Source: Streptomyces buecherae (GTDB lineage: Bacteria; Actinomycetota; Actinomycetes; Streptomycetales; Streptomycetaceae). From it: DNA of 64,000 bases. Both the position numbers and the translations under genes were made by a program. Below, piece after piece: positions 8,577 to 16,863 of this stretch. Each line of letters begins with the position of its first letter. Position 1 is the stretch's first letter. A model generated the notes under the pieces. The model ran no database searches. It had not been told where the DNA came from and worked only from the letters and a program-made list of their open reading frames with translations. The stretch spans positions 7,604,501-7,668,500 of the forward strand of contig NZ_CP060404.1 in the NCBI RefSeq assembly GCF_014295035.1, read 5' to 3'.

Positions 8577-9008
8577 CGCAGCGTCGTCTCCTTGGGTGCT
8601 CTCCGTCGCCCACCAGGCGGGAAGTAGCCCAGCATACGGATCAGCCGTGCCGCGCCGGCCCGCCGTGGGACCCTGGGCGGACCGCCGGCACACGTACTCT
8701 GCCCTCACGTTAAGGTAGGGTTCGAGCGCTGCCGAGCGGGGCGTCGCCCTTCGTCGGCGACGGCCTCACCGCCCCAGCTCGCTCCCTCAGGTGGCACTCT
8801 GGAACGTCCGGGTGACGCTGCCCGAACTGCGGCCGACGAAGCCCGCGCCGCGTGCCCCGCGTACGGCCCGCGACGACGCCCCGGCGCCACCCGCCGAGGC
8901 CCTTCCGCTGTCCCACTCGCTCCGTCCGCTCCGTCCGCTGGGCCGGGGCCGCACACGACGCGCACGCCCCCGCCGCCCGGGCGCGGGCGCCCGAACAGAA
9001 ACGGTCGC
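8577..9008. promoter_or_regulatory. divergent promoter region merR / sulP
   Basis: A 432-base gap without a supported gene. The sequence at 8702-8720 has outer arms CCCT and AGGG around an AT-richer core with a 19-bp period, the geometry of a MerR operator inside a promoter spacer. The rest is GC-rich with no other signal I can identify. The transporter start at 9009 lacks a clear ribosome site. Confidence 0.3.
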
Positions 9009-10529
9009 ATGTCCTCACCGCTGCCCCCCGCCGCCGCGCTGCGTGCCCGCTTGCCCAGGGGCGTCGGCCGGCCGGACTGGCTCGCCTCGCCCAAGGTCTT
9101 CCGTACCGAGGTGCTGGCCGGCCTGGTGGTGGCCCTGGCGCTGATCCCCGAGGCCATCTCGTTCTCGATCATCGCCGGCGTCGATCCCAGCGTCGGCCTC
9201 TTCGCGTCCTTCACGATGGCCGTGGTGATCTCCTTCGTCGGTGGGCGCAAGGCCATGATCTCCGCGGCCACCGGTGCGATCGCCCTGGTCATAGCCCCGC
9301 TCAACCGCGAGCACGGCTTCGGCTACCTGGTCGCCACCGTCATTCTCGGCGGGATCTTCCAGGTCGTGCTGGGCGCCCTGGGAGTAGCGAGGCTGATGCG
9401 CTTCGTCCCACGGAGCGTGATGGTGGGCTTCGTGAACGCCCTGGCCATCCTGGTCTTCATGGCGCAGGTACCGGAGATGCACGACGTGCCCTGGCCGGTC
9501 TACCCGTTGATCGCCGCGGGGCTGGCGTTGATGGTGTTCTTCCCGAGGGTCACCAAGGTGGTCCCGGCGCCGCTGGTGGCCATCGTCACCCTGACCGTGA
9601 TCACCGTGGCCGCCGGCATCGCGGTGCCCACCGTCGGCGACAAGGGCGAGTTGCCCTCCTCGCTGCCGGTGCCGGGCCTGCCGGACGTGCCCTTCACGCT
9701 GGACACGCTGACCACCGTCGCCCCCTACGCCTTCGCCTTCGCGCTGGTGGGCCTCATGGAGTCGCTGATGACGGCCAAGCTCGTGGACGACATCACCGAC
9801 ACCCACTCCGGCAAGACCCGTGAATCCGTCGGGCAGGGCATCGCCAACATCGTCACCGGCTTCTTCGGCGGCATGGGTGGCTGCGCCATGATCGGCCAGA
9901 CCATGATCAACGTGAGGAACTCGGGGGCCAGGACGCGGCTGTCGACCTTTCTGGCCGGGGCCTTCCTGATGGTGCTGTGCATCGTCTTCGGGCCGGTGGT
10001 CTCCGACATCCCGATGGCGGTGCTGGTGGCCGTCATGGTGCTGGTCGCCGTGGGCACCTTCGACTGGCACTCGGTCCACCCCGCGACGCTGCGGCGGATG
10101 CCGGTGGGGGAGACGCTGGTGATGGTCGTCACCGTGGGCTGTGTGGTGGCCTCCCACAATTTGGCCGTCGGCGTCATCGTCGGCACGCTCACCGCCATGG
10201 TGATCTTCGCCCGGCGGGTGGCGCACCTGGCACAGGTCTCCGGCGTCCTCGACCCGGACGGCGAACAGGTCGTCTACGCCGTCACCGGGGAACTGTTCTT
10301 CGCCTCGTCCAACGACCTGGTCTCCCAGTTCGACTACGCCAACGACCCCGACGACGTGGTCATCGACCTCTCCGACGCGCACGTCTGGGACGCCTCGTCG
10401 GTGGCCGCGCTCGACGCCATCGAGCACAAGTACCGCCAGCGCGGCAAGAAGGTCACCATCGTCGGCCTCAACCAACCCAGCGCCGCCATCCACGACAAGC
10501 TCGCCGGCCAACTCACCGGGGGGCACTGA
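9009..10529 (+). CDS. SulP family inorganic anion transporter with STAS domain
   Basis: A 506-residue membrane transporter of the SulP/SLC26 family. The N-terminal membrane domain begins near residue 35 (EVLAGLVVALALIPEAISFSI), with about 10-12 hydrophobic segments. A C-terminal STAS domain at about 415-500 carries VVIDLSDAHVWDASSVAALDAI, close to the anti-sigma antagonist fold. Family members move sulfate, bicarbonate or other anions with Na+ or H+. It is divergent from a MerR regulator and convergent with a methyltransferase across a strong hairpin. The substrate is undetermined. Confidence 0.9.
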   Translation: MSSPLPPAAALRARLPRGVGRPDWLASPKVFRTEVLAGLVVALALIPEAISFSIIAGVDPSVGLFASFTMAVVISFVGGRKAMISAATGAIALVIAPLNREHGFGYLVATVILGGIFQVVLGALGVARLMRFVPRSVMVGFVNALAILVFMAQVPEMHDVPWPVYPLIAAGLALMVFFPRVTKVVPAPLVAIVTLTVITVAAGIAVPTVGDKGELPSSLPVPGLPDVPFTLDTLTTVAPYAFAFALVGLMESLMTAKLVDDITDTHSGKTRESVGQGIANIVTGFFGGMGGCAMIGQTMINVRNSGARTRLSTFLAGAFLMVLCIVFGPVVSDIPMAVLVAVMVLVAVGTFDWHSVHPATLRRMPVGETLVMVVTVGCVVASHNLAVGVIVGTLTAMVIFARRVAHLAQVSGVLDPDGEQVVYAVTGELFFASSNDLVSQFDYANDPDDVVIDLSDAHVWDASSVAALDAIEHKYRQRGKKVTIVGLNQPSAAIHDKLAGQLTGGH

Positions 10530-10542
10530 GCCGACCACCGCA

Positions 10543-10593
10543 CCCCGGGCCCACGGGCGCCCGGCTCACGCCCGACCGTCCGTGGGCCCGGGG
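10543..10593. terminator. bidirectional hairpin terminator
   Basis: The perfect 14-bp arms CCCCGGGCCCACGG (10543-10556) and the complement (10580-10593) flank a 23-base loop. It sits between the convergent SulP and methyltransferase genes. Confidence 0.7.
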
Positions 10594-10621
10594 GAGCGGA
10601 GGACCACCCGGCAGCCGAGGG

Positions 10622-11446
10622 TCAGCCGGAGGCGGAGGGTTGGAAGTCCATCCGGTAGAAGACCGCCAGGTTCCGCATGCCGGTGAAGACCTTGGAGACC
10701 TTGGCCGTCATGCGAAAGCCCGTCGGCAGCCGGTCGTTGTCGAGGTCGAAGGCGCTCATCGAGGACACGCAGCGCAGCCGGGAGTCGATGGCCTCCAACT
10801 CCTCGCAACTGTCGAAGCCCCAGTGCACGGTGGCCTTCGCGGCCTGCACCGCCTTGTTGAGCTTCTGCAGCTTCGTGCCGCGCCTGCTGAGGCCGTCGAA
10901 GACGAACTGACCGCTCGGGAAGTGGTCGAGGACGCGTCGTACCAGGTCCTTGCCCTCGTCCTCCCTGAGGTACATGAACAGGCCCTCGGCCACCACGAGC
11001 ACCGGCAGGTCGCCCTTGATCTCGGCGAGCCACATCGGGTCGGTCACCGACGCGCCGATGGCCGTGTAGCCCTCGCGGTCCGGGAAGAGTTGCCCGCGCA
11101 ACTCGATGACCTCGGGGTAGTCCACGTCGAACCACCGCACCCCCGGGCCCGGGTCGATGCGGTACACCCGGGTATCGAGACCACAACCCAGGTGCAGGAC
11201 GACGCACTCGGGGTGGGCCGCCAGGAACTCACGCGCCCAGTCGTCCAGGCACCGGGCCCGCAGGGCGATCGCGGTGTCGTCGCCGCGCCGCAGGCCCACG
11301 GTGGAGAAGTCCATGTCGATCTGTTGGACGGCGTCGTACGCCATGGTGTCGTGCAGGATGGAATCGGGGGACTGGGAGTCCAGCGCCCTGCCGTAGAGGG
11401 TGGGAAGCAACGTGGCCTTCTCACCCGCGAGATTCACTTTCGTCAT
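10622..11446 (-). CDS. class I SAM-dependent O-methyltransferase (TcmP/LCM family)
   Basis: A 274-residue methyltransferase of the leucine carboxyl methyltransferase superfamily, close in motif to TcmP-like polyketide O-methyltransferases. The SAM-binding motif is VVLHLGCGLDTRVYRID, followed by the acidic WFDVDYPEVIELR strand and VVAEGLFMYL. The start at MTKVNLAGEK is chosen because the upstream frame is Pro/Arg-rich filler. No polyketide synthase genes are adjacent, so it may act on a small carboxylate or phenol from elsewhere. It follows the S15 peptidase but is separated from it by a terminator. Confidence 0.85.
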   Translation of the reverse strand: MTKVNLAGEKATLLPTLYGRALDSQSPDSILHDTMAYDAVQQIDMDFSTVGLRRGDDTAIALRARCLDDWAREFLAAHPECVVLHLGCGLDTRVYRIDPGPGVRWFDVDYPEVIELRGQLFPDREGYTAIGASVTDPMWLAEIKGDLPVLVVAEGLFMYLREDEGKDLVRRVLDHFPSGQFVFDGLSRRGTKLQKLNKAVQAAKATVHWGFDSCEELEAIDSRLRCVSSMSAFDLDNDRLPTGFRMTAKVSKVFTGMRNLAVFYRMDFQPSASG

Positions 11447-11556
11447 GTATCTGACGCTACGCCCGATAGGCTGATCCTCGCGTACTTCACGCCGACCGTA
11501 CCCGTGCGAGTGAGGCCCGGTCGTGGTGCTGACCGGGTCCCGGGTCGGCGGCGCGG

Positions 11557-11583
11557 GCCGCCCCGCCGGGTGGGCGGGGCGGC
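11557..11583. terminator. hairpin terminator after S15 peptidase
   Basis: A perfect 11-bp stem (11557-11567 with 11573-11583) and a 5-base loop, directly after the minus-strand peptidase stop. Confidence 0.65.
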
Positions 11584-11588
11584 GGGCG

Positions 11589-13568
11589 TCAGCGGAGGAA
11601 CGTCGGGCGCGGGGGCCGGGGCGCGGTGCTCGGCCCGCGCCACGGTGCGGCGTCCCGGGTGGGCGTGGCGAAGTCGGCGCTGGTGAGCGCGGCACCGGCG
11701 ACCGGAATGGTGATCTTGCTGGCGGGCAGGTCCACCGTCGCCCGCGCGCCGGTGGCCGTCTCGAAGTACAGGTACTCGGCGGGCGTTCCGGCGAGCACGA
11801 GCCCGATCCGGTGGCCGGGCTTGAGGACGTAGTCGTTCGGCAGGGTCTGCCAGCGGATCTGGTAGCCCTGGCCCGGCGTCAGCGGCTGCGGGTCGCTCGC
11901 CGAGGCGTGGTTCTGCGCGTCCAGCGAGCCGCGGGCGATGACGTGCACCGGGTGCTTGGCGGTCACGTTGACGGCCTTCTTGTAGCAGGCGTCATCGACC
12001 GTGGTGCTCTCGCCGTGGCAACTCTCCTCGTCGATGAGTTGGACGCCGTCGTGCAGGTTGTTCTGCGGCTCGTTGCGCAGCACGTCGACGCGCTCGTCGG
12101 TGCCGTAGTCGACCAGCAGCGCGGTGAGGTTACTGGTGGGCTTGTCCAGCGCCAGCCTGATGTCCACGGACGGCGTGCCGGAGATCCGGGCCTGGCCGGT
12201 CAGCGGCTGGCTGACGTAGGCGAGCCGGCCGGGCTTGGCGGTCGTCGGGTCGGTGATCAGATCGGCCTCGCTGGCCTTGACGTCGGTGAACGACTGGGAG
12301 CCGGTGCGCGCGGGACGCAGCCCGAGCGAGCCGTCCGCGCCCGGGTGGAGCGAGACCGACGAGGTCCGCGCCGGCCAGTCGGACTGTGTCGTCCAGGTGG
12401 TGGGCCCGGTCTGGAGGTCGACCCGCGGCTCGTTCATGATCCCGTTCTGGATGCCGTACAGCCAGTGGTCGAACCACCGGTGCAGGGTGTCCACCCACAC
12501 GTCCCGGCGGCCGGGGAAGTCGAAGCCGTCGGTGTGCCCGTACTGCCCGAGCCACAGCTTGCGCGGCACGCCCTGCTGCTTCAACCCCTCCCACCAGTGG
12601 GTGAACTGGTTGGGCCGCACGTTCTGGTCGTTGAGGGTGTGCACCACCAGCACGCTCGCCTTGACCCTGCCCACCTCGGGCGCCGGCTGGGCGACGTGGT
12701 TGCGCTCGTGCCAGTACGCGTTGTAGTTGCCGGTCGCGTCGTCCTCGCCGGCCCTCAGGTCGTCCCGTACGGCCTGGCACTTCGCGTCCGGGTCGGTGTC
12801 CAGCTCGGTGGACAGGTAGTGGCTGAACCCCTCCCAGTGCTTGGCGCCGCGCGAGCGGGTGATGTCGTACCAGGAGCTGACCGCCGAGATCGGCACGATC
12901 GTCTCCAACCCGTCGACGCCGGTGCCGGCCACGGCGTTGGCCAGCATGCCGTCGAAGGACTTGCCCACCATCCCGGCCTTGCCCGTCGACCAGTGGGCCC
13001 GCGCCTCGCTGCCGTCGGCGCGAAAGGCCCGGGCCCGGCCGTTCAGCCAGTCCACGGCCGCCTTGCTCGCCGCGACGTCACTGTCGCCCCCCACCGTGAG
13101 GCAACCGTCGGACTTCGCCGTGCCCGTCGTGTCCACCTGCACGACGGCGTAACCACGCGGCACGAAGTAGTTGTCGTAGTGCATCGGGAACGTGGTGGGT
13201 CGGCCTCGCTCGTCCCACGCCTTCTTCTCCGACTCGAAGCCGCGGCCGACCGTGTCGTTGTACGGACTCGACTCGATGATCGCGGGCACCCTGAGGCCCT
13301 GGTCGGTCTCCCTGGGACGAGTGACGTCCACGCCCGCGCGGTCCAGCTTGCCGTCGCGGTCGCTGTCGACGTCGAGCTGGACCATGAGGTGCTCGCGGAC
13401 CGCGTCCCGGTACGAGAACGCCGCCTGCGTCCGCCCGTCCGCCACCGTGATCGTGGGCCGTTCGGGTGTGTCGGCGTCGGCGAGGGCCGAGCCGACGGCG
13501 AGGGTGGCCAGGGACGTCGTCGCCGCAATCGCGGTGATCGCGCCCCGGCGCCATCGTGAGCTGAACAC
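11589..13568 (-). CDS. secreted Xaa-Pro dipeptidyl-peptidase-like S15 hydrolase
   Basis: A 659-residue exported alpha/beta-hydrolase. A Sec-type signal peptide covers residues 1-32, ending near ALADA. The catalytic domain has nucleophile Ser204 in GKSFDGM, likely acid Asp314 in NDQNVRPNQ and His345 in GQYGHTDGF. The C-terminal third (from about 460) is the jelly-roll domain of PepX/cocaine-esterase enzymes. The family cuts N-terminal X-Pro dipeptides or acyl esters; streptomycete homologues are annotated as Xaa-Pro dipeptidyl-peptidase. It probably digests proline-rich peptides outside the cell alongside the window's subtilisin. Confidence 0.88.
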   Translation of the reverse strand: MFSSRWRRGAITAIAATTSLATLAVGSALADADTPERPTITVADGRTQAAFSYRDAVREHLMVQLDVDSDRDGKLDRAGVDVTRPRETDQGLRVPAIIESSPYNDTVGRGFESEKKAWDERGRPTTFPMHYDNYFVPRGYAVVQVDTTGTAKSDGCLTVGGDSDVAASKAAVDWLNGRARAFRADGSEARAHWSTGKAGMVGKSFDGMLANAVAGTGVDGLETIVPISAVSSWYDITRSRGAKHWEGFSHYLSTELDTDPDAKCQAVRDDLRAGEDDATGNYNAYWHERNHVAQPAPEVGRVKASVLVVHTLNDQNVRPNQFTHWWEGLKQQGVPRKLWLGQYGHTDGFDFPGRRDVWVDTLHRWFDHWLYGIQNGIMNEPRVDLQTGPTTWTTQSDWPARTSSVSLHPGADGSLGLRPARTGSQSFTDVKASEADLITDPTTAKPGRLAYVSQPLTGQARISGTPSVDIRLALDKPTSNLTALLVDYGTDERVDVLRNEPQNNLHDGVQLIDEESCHGESTTVDDACYKKAVNVTAKHPVHVIARGSLDAQNHASASDPQPLTPGQGYQIRWQTLPNDYVLKPGHRIGLVLAGTPAEYLYFETATGARATVDLPASKITIPVAGAALTSADFATPTRDAAPWRGPSTAPRPPRPTFLR

Positions 13569-13880
13569 GCGGACCTCCTTGCTGCGGCAGTACGTGCGCG
13601 CGTGGGAGAGGGATCATCCAGTCTGGGTAGGTGATCCTCCCGCCGCATCCTGGCGTCCGGCTAAAACCCCAGGTGCCGCCGAGCCACCGCGCACGGGGCC
13701 GGGCCGCGCGGACGGGGCGCGGGTCAGGGCGTACGAAGCCGAAGCCGACGGGGTCGGCGAAGCCGAGGGGGTCGACGGGGCCGGCCGGGCTGACCAGTCC
13801 GACCGGGCATGGGACGGACCAGGGTGGGACGGCCGCCCCACCCTTCGCCCACTCTTCGGGCCCTACCCGCCGTCCGTGTC
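13569..13880. other. intergenic region between S15 peptidase and Mut7-C gene
   Basis: This 312-base stretch has no gene. The part near 13570-13640, with GGATCATCCA and GTGATCCTCC, probably contains the promoter and leader of the S15 peptidase. The remainder is repetitive GGCCGACGGGGTCGGC-like sequence with no recognisable site. Confidence 0.3.
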
Positions 13881-14666
13881 CTACCCACCCTCCGGGCCCT
13901 GCCCGCCGTCCGTGCCCTGCCCGGCCGCCGGGGCGAACTCCCGCAGCGCCGCCTCCACGATGGCCTCCAGACGCGCGTGGTGCGCCCCTCGCCAGTACAC
14001 CCGGCGGCAGGAGACGCACTGGGCGAAGACGTCGTAGGTGCGGCGCGTGCCGTGTTCGATGTGCTCTCCGACCGACTCCTTGTCCGCCTCGGCCAGCAGC
14101 CCGTTGCACGCGCTGCACCGGGTCCACGGCGCGAGGTGGGGCGCGAACCGGCCCAGCACGTCCCGCAGTTGCTCGTCGGGCCGGTCGCTGTACACGTACG
14201 CGCCGGCCCACAGCTCGCGCCGCCGCAACAGGCCCCGGTCGCGCGAGAGCAGCACCCGGCGCTCGCTCGCCGACCGGGTGGCCAGCGCCGCGTCGCCGAT
14301 GTCCTCGTTCTCGTACGCGGTGTCGATGCCCAGCAGCCGCATCCGGCGCGCGAGGGTGCCCAGGTGGACGTCGAGGAGGAAGCGCAGCGGCGCTCCCGGC
14401 ACCCGCTGGGGCCGACGCACGGGGCGCACCTCCACCGTGCGGCCGTCGGTCGGCACGTGCGCGGTGGCCACCGGGTCCCCGTCGACCAGCAACTCGCCGA
14501 CCTCGGTGAGCGGGACGCCGAGGGATTCCACGACGTGCCCGAGCGAGGAGGTCCCGTCGGTGGCGAGGGGGAAGGACGCACCCCTGCGGTCCGGGGTGAC
14601 GAAGCGGTGGAGTGCGGGGTCGAGCTTGACCTGGAGGTGAGGAGGCGCGTTCACGGGCGCCAGCAT
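13881..14666 (-). CDS. Mut7-C RNase domain protein with ubiquitin/ThiS-like N-terminus
   Basis: A 261-residue cytoplasmic protein. Residues about 10-100 look like the beta-grasp domain often fused to Mut7-C (VGELLVDGDPVATAHVPTDG). From about 102 the PIN-like Mut7-C fold follows: FLLDVHLGTLARRMRLLGIDT with Asp residues typical of metal-dependent nucleases, then VLLSRDRGLL, and a zinc ribbon CSAC...CVSC. Mut7-C proteins are predicted RNases whose targets are largely unknown. The start MLAPVNAPP is chosen since the upstream extension is low complexity. Confidence 0.85.
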   Translation of the reverse strand: MLAPVNAPPHLQVKLDPALHRFVTPDRRGASFPLATDGTSSLGHVVESLGVPLTEVGELLVDGDPVATAHVPTDGRTVEVRPVRRPQRVPGAPLRFLLDVHLGTLARRMRLLGIDTAYENEDIGDAALATRSASERRVLLSRDRGLLRRRELWAGAYVYSDRPDEQLRDVLGRFAPHLAPWTRCSACNGLLAEADKESVGEHIEHGTRRTYDVFAQCVSCRRVYWRGAHHARLEAIVEAALREFAPAAGQGTDGGQGPEGG

Positions 14667-14829
14667 GCCACCGCGCCCGGCGCGTTGGCGCGCGCATTCC
14701 TTCCGTCCCCTCGCTCCCTTCCTCCCGTTCCTTCGTCCCACCTGGGCGCGAGCCCCGTCGCGGCCCAGCCGGAGAACCGTGCGAGGACGGCGAAGGGTTG
14801 GGGAGCGAGGGTGGGTCTTTGGGCGGTTT

Positions 14830-14849
14830 ACTTGAATGATCGGTCAAGT
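14830..14849. promoter_or_regulatory. TetR-type operator upstream of the TetR gene
   Basis: The palindrome ACTTGA-N8-TCAAGT overlaps the promoter 18 bp before the TetR start at 14867. The same TTGA-N8-TCAA core recurs at 15643-15662 before the epoxide hydrolase gene, as expected for autorepression plus target control. Confidence 0.6.
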
Positions 14850-14866
14850 TCCCCTAGGGTGAGCGC

Positions 14867-15445
14867 ATGAGCAGGGTGAAGGAGTTCGACCCGGACGCCG
14901 CGCTGCGGGCGGCCATGGAGCTGTTCTGGCGCAAGGGGTACGAGGCCACCTCGATGCAGGACCTGGTGGACCACCTCGGGCTCGGTCGCGGCAGCATCTA
15001 CGGCACCTTCGGCAGCAAGCGCGAGCTGTACCTCAAGGCCGTGGACCGCTACGGCGAGGACACCAGGGAGGCGTTCGTCAGCCGCCTCTCCGGGCCGGGC
15101 TCCGGGCTCGACGCGGTGCGCGGCCTGGTCCGCTTCTACGTGGAGGGCGCGCTGGCGGACGAGGACCACAAGGGCTGCCTGATGACCAACACCGCGGTCG
15201 AACTGCCCGCGGACGAGGGGGCGCGCCGGCGGGTGGCCACCGGCCTGGAATCCCTGGAGACGGCCATCATGGGGGCGCTCGTCCGGGCCCGTGCCGAGGG
15301 CGAGTTGGCGCCGGACAAGGACCCCGCGTCGCTGGCCAGGTTCCTGGTCACGCTGCTCCAAGGGGTCCGCGTCGTGGGCAAGACCCCGGTGCGCGAGCGC
15401 TTCCTGAAGGACACCGTGGAGCGGGCGCTGGCCGTCCTGGACTGA
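14867..15445 (+). CDS. TetR family regulator of the downstream hydrolase
   Basis: A 192-residue repressor. The HTH at about residues 28-55 reads TSMQDLVDHLGLGRGSIYGTFGSKRELYLKA, the pattern of the TetR subgroup with a C-terminal domain carrying GCLMTNTAVE. Members often sense quinones, epoxides or electrophiles and control one neighbouring enzyme. It is co-oriented with the epoxide hydrolase-like gene 315 bp downstream, and both upstream regions carry the TTGA-N8-TCAA palindrome. Confidence 0.88.
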   Translation: MSRVKEFDPDAALRAAMELFWRKGYEATSMQDLVDHLGLGRGSIYGTFGSKRELYLKAVDRYGEDTREAFVSRLSGPGSGLDAVRGLVRFYVEGALADEDHKGCLMTNTAVELPADEGARRRVATGLESLETAIMGALVRARAEGELAPDKDPASLARFLVTLLQGVRVVGKTPVRERFLKDTVERALAVLD

Positions 15446-15760
15446 GCCGCCGCCACGGGGCCCGCCACCCCCCGTCCCCCGCTCCCCCCCACCTCCGGCC
15501 CGGGGGCGCGCCCCGCGTCGCGCCGTACCGCGCCGTCCGGCGCTGCGGCGCCCTCGCGCGGCCGTCGTCGCCTGTCTGACCGAACCCCATGCGCCGGGGA
15601 TGGTCCGAGCCTGTCTCGCGCCAGGCGCGCCCCTGCCCGCTTATTTGACTGCTCATTCAAGAAAACCGGAAGCCTTCACGCCCGATGCTCGACACGGCGA
15701 GAAGGCGCGACCGGCCAGAAGACAGAAGACGAGAAGAAGAGCGAGAAGGAGACACACCCC
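15446..15760. promoter_or_regulatory. promoter region of the alpha/beta hydrolase
   Basis: No gene is visible here. The useful signal is the palindrome at 15643-15662 (listed separately) inside an AT-rich patch; a purine-rich leader (GAGAAGGAGA) at about 15735-15752 supplies the ribosome site for the start at 15761. Confidence 0.4.
15643..15662. promoter_or_regulatory. second copy of the TetR operator motif
   Basis: ATTTGA-N8-TCAAGA shares the TTGA-N8-TCAA core with the operator at 14830-14849 and lies 98 bp before the hydrolase start. Confidence 0.5.
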
Positions 15761-16714
15761 ATGACCGACCACCGCCCCGTCCCCACCGACGCCGAGTTGG
15801 CCGCCTCGCTCGCCGGCGACTTCACCAGCGCGTACGCCACCGTCAACGGCGTCCGACTGCACCACGTCACCGGCGGCAGCGGCGCCCCGCTGATCCTGCT
15901 GGGTGGCTGGCCGCAGACCTGGTGGCAGTTCCGCAAGGTGCTGCCCGAGCTGGCCCGCACCTTCCAGGTGACCGCCGTGGACCTGCGCGGCATGGGTGGC
16001 TCGGACAAGCCGGCGGACGGCTACGACAAGCGCACCATGGCGCGGGACATCCACGAGCTGATCCGACACCTGGGCCACGACTCCGCGTTCGTCGCCGGAC
16101 ACGACATCGGCGCGTCGCTCGGCTACCACCTCGCCGCCAACCACCCGGCGTCCGTGCGCCGCCTGGCCACCATCGACCTGGGCGTACCCGACGACTCCTG
16201 GCTACGGATCGGCATGCTGCCCGGCTCGGACGAACAGGCAGCGGCCATCGCCGAGGGGCGCGGCGGCTACCCCTGGTGGTTCGCGTTCAACCAGGTACGC
16301 GGCCTCCCCGAGGAGCTGCTCGCCGGCCGCTTCCGCCCGCTGATCGACTGGCTGTACGGGCACATGCTGCTGGACCAGGCGTCCGTCGAGGAGGACGCGC
16401 GGCGGATCTACGCCCACGCCTACGACACGCGCGAGGCCATCCGGGCGGGCAACGGCTGGTACCAGACGATGCGCCAGGACATCGCCGACCTGGCCACCCA
16501 CGCCCCCGTGACGCTCCCCATCCTGACGCTGGCCGGCGAGACCAGCTACGCCGCGCTGCGCGAACAGATGGGCCCCGACAAGGGCACCGACATCCGTGTG
16601 GTGGAGGTGGCGGGCAGCGGCCACTACGTACCGGAGGAACAGCCGGAGGCCGTGGTGCGGGAGCTGCTCGCCTTCTTCGGGGAGGACGCCGCGCCGACCG
16701 GGGGCGCGCGCTAG
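15761..16714 (+). CDS. epoxide hydrolase-like alpha/beta hydrolase
   Basis: A 317-residue alpha/beta-hydrolase. The nucleophile elbow is GHDIGA with Asp in place of Ser, as in soluble epoxide hydrolases and haloalkane dehalogenases. The oxyanion strand LLGGWPQTWWQF, the DLRGMGGSDKP loop and the final His in GSGHYVPEEQPEAV agree. The cap region (PWWFAFNQVRGLPE) contains aromatic residues typical of epoxide hydrolases. It is probably controlled by the upstream TetR protein. The substrate is unknown; detoxification of epoxides is the simplest reading. Confidence 0.85.
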   Translation: MTDHRPVPTDAELAASLAGDFTSAYATVNGVRLHHVTGGSGAPLILLGGWPQTWWQFRKVLPELARTFQVTAVDLRGMGGSDKPADGYDKRTMARDIHELIRHLGHDSAFVAGHDIGASLGYHLAANHPASVRRLATIDLGVPDDSWLRIGMLPGSDEQAAAIAEGRGGYPWWFAFNQVRGLPEELLAGRFRPLIDWLYGHMLLDQASVEEDARRIYAHAYDTREAIRAGNGWYQTMRQDIADLATHAPVTLPILTLAGETSYAALREQMGPDKGTDIRVVEVAGSGHYVPEEQPEAVVRELLAFFGEDAAPTGGAR

Positions 16715-16819
16715 GCACGCCCGCCGGCTACGGCCCCGCCGACGCACGGGGCCCGCCGGCCATCCGGCGCCCCGCACGGAGCGCTTCCCTGTCCTCCCCG
16801 TCACCGCCCGGCGGTCGCT

Positions 16820-16862
16820 CGGGGCAGGGAAGCGGGCTCAAGGAGCACGCTTCCCTGCCCCG
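16820..16862. terminator. bidirectional hairpin terminator
   Basis: The perfect 14-bp inverted repeat CGGGGCAGGGAAGC (16820-16833) / complement (16849-16862) has a 15-base loop and lies between the convergent hydrolase and kinase genes. A third copy of the arm (16783-16791) can pair alternatively with 16825-16833. Confidence 0.75.
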
Positions 16863-16863
16863 T

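Noticed and set aside
9015..10538. 507-codon His/Asp/Gly-rich frame on the minus strand
   Set aside because: Antisense of the SulP transporter; composition is that of a shadow frame.
16783..16833. Separate terminator using the 9-bp arms 16783-16791 and 16825-16833
   Set aside because: The 14-bp pairing of 16820-16833 with 16849-16862 is stronger; the first arm is kept only as an alternative pairing.
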